Origin: Sequoia sempervirens
Lineage: Eukaryota > Streptophyta > Pinopsida > Cupressales > Cupressaceae
Length of the DNA: 64,000 nt
Assembly: GCA_007258455.2 (NCBI GenBank)
Contig: VDFB02252616.1
Location: forward strand, 123,359,833 to 123,423,832
Direction of reading: 5' to 3'
Shown: positions 58,486-64,000 of the stretch, in pieces
How positions within the stretch are numbered: the first letter of the stretch is position 1
Layout of the letters: each line of letters begins with the position of its first letter
Made by a program: the position numbers and the translations under genes
Notes under the pieces: generated by a model
The model's input: the letters and a program-made list of their open reading frames with translations, nothing else
Database searches by the model: none
What the model was told of the DNA's origin: nothing

Positions 58486-60944
58486 AAAAGTGAGTTCGCA
58501 CCTGATTTATTGCAACAGTGTTTTTCTCTACTTGAGACAGTTTGTGGAGAACTAAGGATGATTTTCTTGGGAAAAATCAGAAAAAATTCAAGAAGATATT
58601 GCCAGGTTGAGGGTAGTCATTGTCTTTTGGAGGTTGTGAAGTCAGTTTGTAGTTCCAGGTTTGAAAATCATATTTTAAAGCAACATCTCATCAGATTTCA
58701 TTTTTAGAGGTTTGGGTTTTGAGAATTTCATGTCCAAATTTTTGTGTGGAATCAACATAAGAGCACAACCAAGGAATAGATTCTTGTGACTGTAATTATG
58801 TGATCCATAACTCTATCGGTCATGTGGCATAGTTGTGCTATAAAAAATACAAGATGCATTCATGTGTGACCCAAGTTTAATGTGGCTATGTTGTGATAGA
58901 AATGGAGGCACTCATATAATGTAGTTAATTCAGGTTGTATAATGTAGGTGTCAATCATCATTGGGTGCATTCAGGTTGTCTCAAGTTTAACAGGTTAGGA
59001 TGTAATTATAGCATGATCGAAGAGTGATTACCTCTTGCTGCAATAAAGAGCCTATAACTCTGGTTGATATGCAGAGTGGTTGTGTTATATCAATTATGTA
59101 GTGCATTCAAGCACAACCCATGTTTAATGGGCTATTCTAGAGAGTGATCAAGATTTTCTAAACCTTATGAATGTTACTTAAAAGTGTATAGCTTAAACTA
59201 CAAACCAAGTTTGTTACATACTTGAATGCAATCTTGGGTTACCGCAAACTATAATAATGTGATCTACTAATAACCAATATGGAAAGTATTAAAGCAAGAC
59301 CCATGATATATATGATACATTTCCCTAATCAGGTTTACATACCTTAATGATCAAACACAAGCTTCCCACACACTCTAGGATACAATCCAAGATCATACCA
59401 CAATTTTGTCAAGACAACTAATTTTCTGACCCAAGATTTAAGGTTGTTTTTTAATACCAATAGACGCATTGGTAAGAGCATGATTAGGATACAAACCCTA
59501 GGCCTTCGTAGAAACATAAACAATAACTATAGCGGATTAGTGAGGTTGCAATACCAGAAAGATTGAGACATTGTAGGTAATAACAAAACCTTGCAATCTA
59601 AAGATTGTAGCAAATAACAAGCACACTATGTAGCTTAGTGATATTTGTAAATACAATCTATGGTAAGAAGAATGACAGTCACTTGAGATGTGACAGTCAA
59701 AAAGAGGTTGAGCAGTGACAAGATAATAAAGCTCAAACCTTGCATAGTAAAGTGGAGATTTTAACAGTGAGTTTCCTTACCCCCTTGCTGACCTTAAGAG
59801 TTTTTCAAATGCTTTTGGTAGTGTTAGACAAGGTAAATGCAATTAGGAAATGACTGTCCAAATGAAGTAACAGTGGTAATGAGAGGCTCAATATTTCTTC
59901 TTAGCCATTAATGTATAATAGAGGTAGTGGATTGCATGTTTGAGTAGTGTTATGAGACTCATCAAAGATGGGAGAATAGTGAATAATACCTTGTGGACTG
60001 TGAAGTAGTGTCAATAAGGTTGAAGGATCTTAAGAACTACAATACCATGAAACAATGAGTCCCCCGTAGTAAGTAGGCAGTCTATAGGGCATAGTTTGAT
60101 TTTATAGAAGGATGCTCATGAAAGGAATCTTTAAGTGATAGTGAGTGAGATTTTGAGATTACTGTAAGGGTTGCAATACCCTAGTCTTAAAGGAAGTTAG
60201 CAAAGCGGTAAATGCCGAAGAAAATCAAATCATACACAACAAACAATTCACAATGTTATCTTGCATAATGCCTTGAGTTTGAAGACAAAAATCTCATTGT
60301 ATCTTCATGATGAAAGTGGTGACCTTAATGGTCAATCATTGGCAACAATGATTTTAAAACATGCTATTGTGCTTATGGAGGCAACATTTTAAGCAAGGTA
60401 GTGAGTGGTGGTTTGGAACAATGGCAGGTATGAAGGACTTGCTTTATATGCATACTATGTAGTCTAGCTTAAGACACCATTCTTAGAAGAGATTGAAGGT
60501 GGATTATGAAACTCAAGGGTTACCATGAAAAGGATTAAAGCAAAGACTGAGATCTATTTAAAAGCCACGGTCATGAAGATATTAAAGATGTCACATCCAA
60601 AACCCTAGTAGCTGGAGTAATGAATACAATGCCAAAGAGGATAGTGTGTTGGGGAAGATTTAGGAGATCTCCACATTATCTAATTACAGAGAAATACATC
60701 ATTTATTTATTTATTTAATTAAAATAAATCATTCTAAACCCTATATAGGATACATTGATACTTTAAAAGCTTCTAAAGGAATTTGAGATTATGCAAATAT
60801 ATATCAAGTAATACCTAGATTACAAATAGTAGGGGGAACAATGTAAGATTTGTTGAGCAGAGCAGGAATGAGATAAGCAGCAATGAATGCTATGCATCAT
60901 TTCACACACATCTCCTCACCGTTCTCTATCATTCTTCATAGAAA
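58486..60944. other. Long non-coding stretch, nothing recognised
   Basis: All frames are short. Loosely repeated text such as TTCA[A/T]G[C/T]ACAACCCA near 59110 and a similar phrase near 58860 suggests a decayed repeat. There is no known domain, array or element end. Confidence 0.3.
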
Positions 60945-61090
60945 CACTTCTCCATTTTGGTGGTCTATGCTTGAAAATAATGTTTTGACGAAGGTTTTAG
61001 AGTATGTTTATTAAAATGAAAACTCCATTCTGGTGGGCTACGCTTGAAAATAAGATTTTGACAAAAGTTTTAGGGTATGTTTATTAAAGT
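60945..61090. repeat. ~70-bp tandem duplication
   Basis: CTCCATTTTGGTGGTCTATG, followed by CTTGAAAATAATGTTTTGAC, is repeated as CTCCATTCTGGTGGGCTACG and CTTGAAAATAAGATTTTGAC about 70 bp later, then partly again. It lies 5' of the putative CACTA end. Confidence 0.7.
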
Positions 61091-61149
61091 TTTAGAGTAT
61101 TTTCGAAGGCTATATTCTTGATTCCTTAAATGATTTATTCAAATGGATT

Positions 61150-61338
61150 GTGACTAAATAAATGACTAACTATTTAGTCATTTTTATTTGTGTGACTAAA
61201 TAATTTTTAATCAATGATCAAACTAGTAATTTATTTACTCATTTATAGGTTGCAAAATGGCGAGAATTTAGTCATTTTAGTTGTTGTGACTAAAATTTTT
61301 TGATCACCTAGTCATTATTTGCCAAATTCTACTAGTGT
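61150..61338 (-). mobile_element. Putative CACTA terminus (CACTAGTAGAATTTGG)
   Basis: On the minus strand the sequence starts CACTAGTAGAATTTGGC at 61338 and runs into repeated TGACTAAAT and AGTCAC-type words over about 180 bp. CACTA followed by a TAGAA-like string and subterminal GTGACTAAAT repeats are typical of En/Spm-like ends. The element would extend to the left. A partner end and a 3-bp duplication were not confirmed. Confidence 0.5.
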
Positions 61339-61795
61339 GTGCTTCCTTGTGTCGCGTTAGGGCTCTCTCTCAATGTTTGAGGCCCTAGGGATGCTTCGTC
61401 ATAAGAAGTGACACATTGCATCTTTAACTAAAGGATATCTGTATTGACATTGCCAATGATGATTGACTTATTTGCTCCTTAGGAATGGGTCACTTGCTCT
61501 TACTGGCTGCTTTTACCTCCATCATTGTAGGAAGTTTCGTCAAGTTCAATATTCTGATTTTAGGAGTCTTAGCGGTTGGAAATCATAGTAAAATAAGAAT
61601 TTAATAAATTTTGGAATTAGCATTTTAAAGTGTTTTTTGGGGTCATTAACTTTAGACTATCTTCTCTTTTACAGGGTTGGTTGCATGCCAAAAAATTTTG
61701 GTGTAAAATATCAGAATTATTAGATTATGTTACCTGTCTATGAATAAAAGTATTGTGGGTGTGAGTTTACATTATTTTTTTGAGAAGATCTAAAT
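61339..61795. other. Spacer upstream of TnpD remnant
   Basis: No clear feature. It may hold the 5' part of the CACTA gene or its promoter; a string near 61790 (AAGATCTAAATAGTCC) begins the weakly coding stretch. Confidence 0.3.
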
Positions 61796-61799
61796 AGTC

Positions 61800-64000
61800 C
61801 AAGCGGTGAAATCATGTCAGAGATAATAGTAGTCAGAGGCAAAATGAAGAGACACTTGATAGATTGTGGGCTAGATTGAAAAGAAAGGGTGATGGGAAAT
61901 GTTATTGTCCTTGCAATAATTGCAAGGGCTTAAAGACAAGATGACTTTTAATCACAACAGCTGAGAAACATTGTAGGCAGCATGGTCACGTTGAAGGGGG
62001 GCATGATTATCGTCCATTGGTAAGTTGTTCATTATATGTGTTTATATTGATTGAATTTGTAAATGTTTATGTAGTTTTAACATTTTATATATATATATAT
62101 AATCACTTGATCATGATCATGGTTTATTTGTGTCTATCATTATTATAAAGGTGGGGCACCCTAGGGTAGATGATATGGATTATCATAGCCTGAAGAATGT
62201 GGTTTTGCAAGTGAACGAACATAGAGCTATGAATATCAAAGATGAAGTTAATGATCATATGGAAGAAGATGATCATGTGCCAGAAAACACAGTTGAAGAT
62301 GATGGTACAAATACATTGATCCATGACACATTTAGTGGCAGAGCTAATTATGATGATCAGCATGACTTTGATGATGTTCTTGATTTACCTATACTTGAGA
62401 AGACATACGAGCCCCTTTATGAAGGCTCCCAAACAACTCTTCTCTCTGTTGTATTGTTGTTGTTGAACTTGAAGGTTATGAATGGTTTATCAAACATAGC
62501 AATCTCACAGATGTTAAGGTATGTCATATATGTCATTTTTTTTCATCTATTTTAATTGTTGTTAGTTCATCACTAGTAAATAAAGGATGAAATATGTACC
62601 AAATTATTTATATTAATATTCTTTATATTAACAAATTATTTTAATATTCTAATATTAACAAATTATTTTAATATTCTAATATTAACAAATTATTTTTTGT
62701 TGTAGATTGATTGGTGAATTTTTGTTACCACCATCAAATATTTTACCTCGCTCATACCGAGATTTATCTACCATTATGAAAGATATAGGAATGGAGTATC
62801 AAGCAATAGATGCATGTCCCAATGATCATATTATATATCATAAACAATAGGAATTTGCAACAGAAGGAATGTCATATCAGTAGATATCGAACAGATCAAC
62901 TAACAAAAAAGGTGTCTCGCAAGGTTCTTCGTTATATTCCCATTATTCCACATATGCAATGATTATTTAGGTGTGAAAGCTTAGCGCAATTGATGGATTA
63001 CCATGCCTGAAATAGAAGTGGAGATGACATTCTTTGAATGCCTGCAGATGGTTCTGCATTTAGGGACATGGAGGAAAAATGGCCACACTTTAAAGAAGAA
63101 CTTCATAATCTCAGGCTTTCATTGGCAACAGCCGATGTCAATCCATTTGGAGAGTTGAGATCTGTTTACTTGGTGTGGCCTATTTTTGTTATCAGCAATA
63201 ACATTCCTCCATGGATGTCAATAAGAGGAGCACATAATGTTGTGATGATTGTTCCGGTGTTTGTTTATCACTTTTCTTTAACATGGTAACTCTCATTTGT
63301 CTTATTTGTTGCATAATGACATATTTTTTTCATTCAATAGTCATGTACATTAATTTTTATATATTGCTATAAAAAGGTTATAATAATTATGTAATGTTTA
63401 TGTTCATCCAACTAGGTAAGTACCAAGTTAAAGATATGAATGTATATTTCGAGCCTCTTATCGACAAGTTACTAAAGTTATGGAATGGTGTCACTATGTA
63501 TGACATCTCTAGACCAATAGGACAAAGACAATTTCAATTTCATGTAATGCTTGTATGGACAATTCATGATGCCCAGGGCTAACACATTTTTGTGGTATGT
63601 TATAACATTCAACTGCACTTTAACAATATTTAATTTTATGAAGTAGATATCATGCATGTTTTTAAAATAATCTATTCATTATATATAATTATAAAAATTG
63701 ACATATGTAATCCAATTATATATGATCTTGCAGAAGTCTTCAAACAAAGGGAAAATTTGCATGTCCAATTTATGGTCCCAAGATGAAATCTCGTTGTTCA
63801 ACAAGTTTAGGAAAGCAAGTGTTTGATGAGTATATGCACTTCCTCCATAGAAATCATAAGTATCAAACTACTGAAAAACATCTTTTCAATGGGAAAGAGG
63901 AGACTACATCAAACCATGAAGAATGTCACCTCGCCTGTGGAAGTTAGAATATAATAGAATTAATCATCAAGGTTATACATCGGATCAAATTGTTTATCTA
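61800..64000 (+). pseudogene. CACTA transposase (TnpD-like, Transposase_21), partial
   Basis: Exons separated by likely introns follow TnpD order. YCPCNNCKG (near 61900) and HCRQHGHVEGGHDYRP fit the transposase-associated domain, and an acidic exon spans 62150-62519. After a TGTAG acceptor (62705) comes LPRSYRDLSTIMKDIGMEYQ and then DACPNDHIIYHK, followed by CGISRYRTDQL, KVLRYIPIIPHMQ, PADGSAFRDMEEKWPHFK, SLATADVNPFGE and NIPPWMSIRGAHNV (to about 63240). It continues from 63417 (MNVYFEPLIDKLLKLWNGV, WTIHDAQG) and 63734 (TKGKFACPI, YMHFLHRNHKYQTTEKHLFN) to the right edge. The protein cuts and joins CACTA ends. Stops at HKQ* and before MPADG and one frameshift show decay, although several exons are clean. 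Confidence 0.85.

Noticed and set aside
58277..61338. A single 3-kb CACTA element between the CACTAAC word and the CACTAGTAG end
   Set aside because: The two ends do not match beyond CACTA and the 3-bp flanks differ, so pairing them is not supported.
1..64000. tRNA, rRNA, CRISPR, bacterial operon or phage features
   Set aside because: None seen; spaced repeats here are satellites, minisatellites and transposon ends with no spacer-repeat structure.

Overview
This 64-kb window looks like intergenic DNA from a large, repeat-rich land-plant genome, perhaps a gymnosperm or another large-genome lineage; the species cannot be fixed from the sequence. The evidence is the AT-rich composition, plant-type Copia, Ty3/gypsy (Tat lineage), L1-like LINE, CACTA and MULE sequences, a TTTAGGG-like array, and the lack of any intact host gene, tRNA, rRNA or CRISPR. 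Almost every long reading frame is a broken transposon gene. Many in-frame stops sit where CAG, CAA or TGG would be expected, as in old methylated copies.

Layout. 1-1482: 3' end and 3' LTR of a Copia element inserted into a gypsy gag-protease remnant (1483-4275), which itself carries a small TIR element (3127-3929). 4440-5330: unrecognised GC-richer stretch. 6151-7137: a ~1-kb TIR element with a 4-bp target duplication. 7217-7655: hairpins and a TATG microsatellite. 7656-11705: ~4 kb of degenerate telomere-like G-rich repeat. 12770-13565: antisense Copia integrase remnant. 13697-17575: broken gene of an uncharacterised transposase-like family, with a second copy of the ~1-kb TIR element in a likely intron (16159-17140). 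19011-21690: 358-bp tandem satellite.

22333-35467: an L1-like LINE (RT, zinc-binding region, RNase H, 3' UTR, poly-A) split twice: by a MULE (24479-25831, 10-bp TSD) and by a minus-strand gag-only LTR element (26231-34074), whose upstream-side LTR is in turn split by another 4-bp-TSD TIR element (31438-32576).

35745-56390: a minus-strand multi-exon gene remnant, possibly the accessory gene of a CACTA element, split by a 17-kb Tat-lineage gypsy element (37667-54650). That element has gag, protease, G-patch, RT, RNase H, a second RNase H-like domain and integrase on the minus strand, and a plant mobile domain (PMD) gene in antisense between integrase and 3' LTR. It also carries three arrays of a short AGCGCT-type repeat. 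A second PMD fragment lies at 57690-58262, and a CACTA transposase (TnpD/Transposase_21) with recognisable introns runs from 61800 off the right edge.

The nesting gives a relative insertion order. The items most worth following are the GGG-ended elements with 4-bp TSDs next to a transposase-like remnant, the Tat element with antisense PMD gene and repeat arrays, the MULE whose transposase resembles a type I associate with animals, and the telomere-like block.
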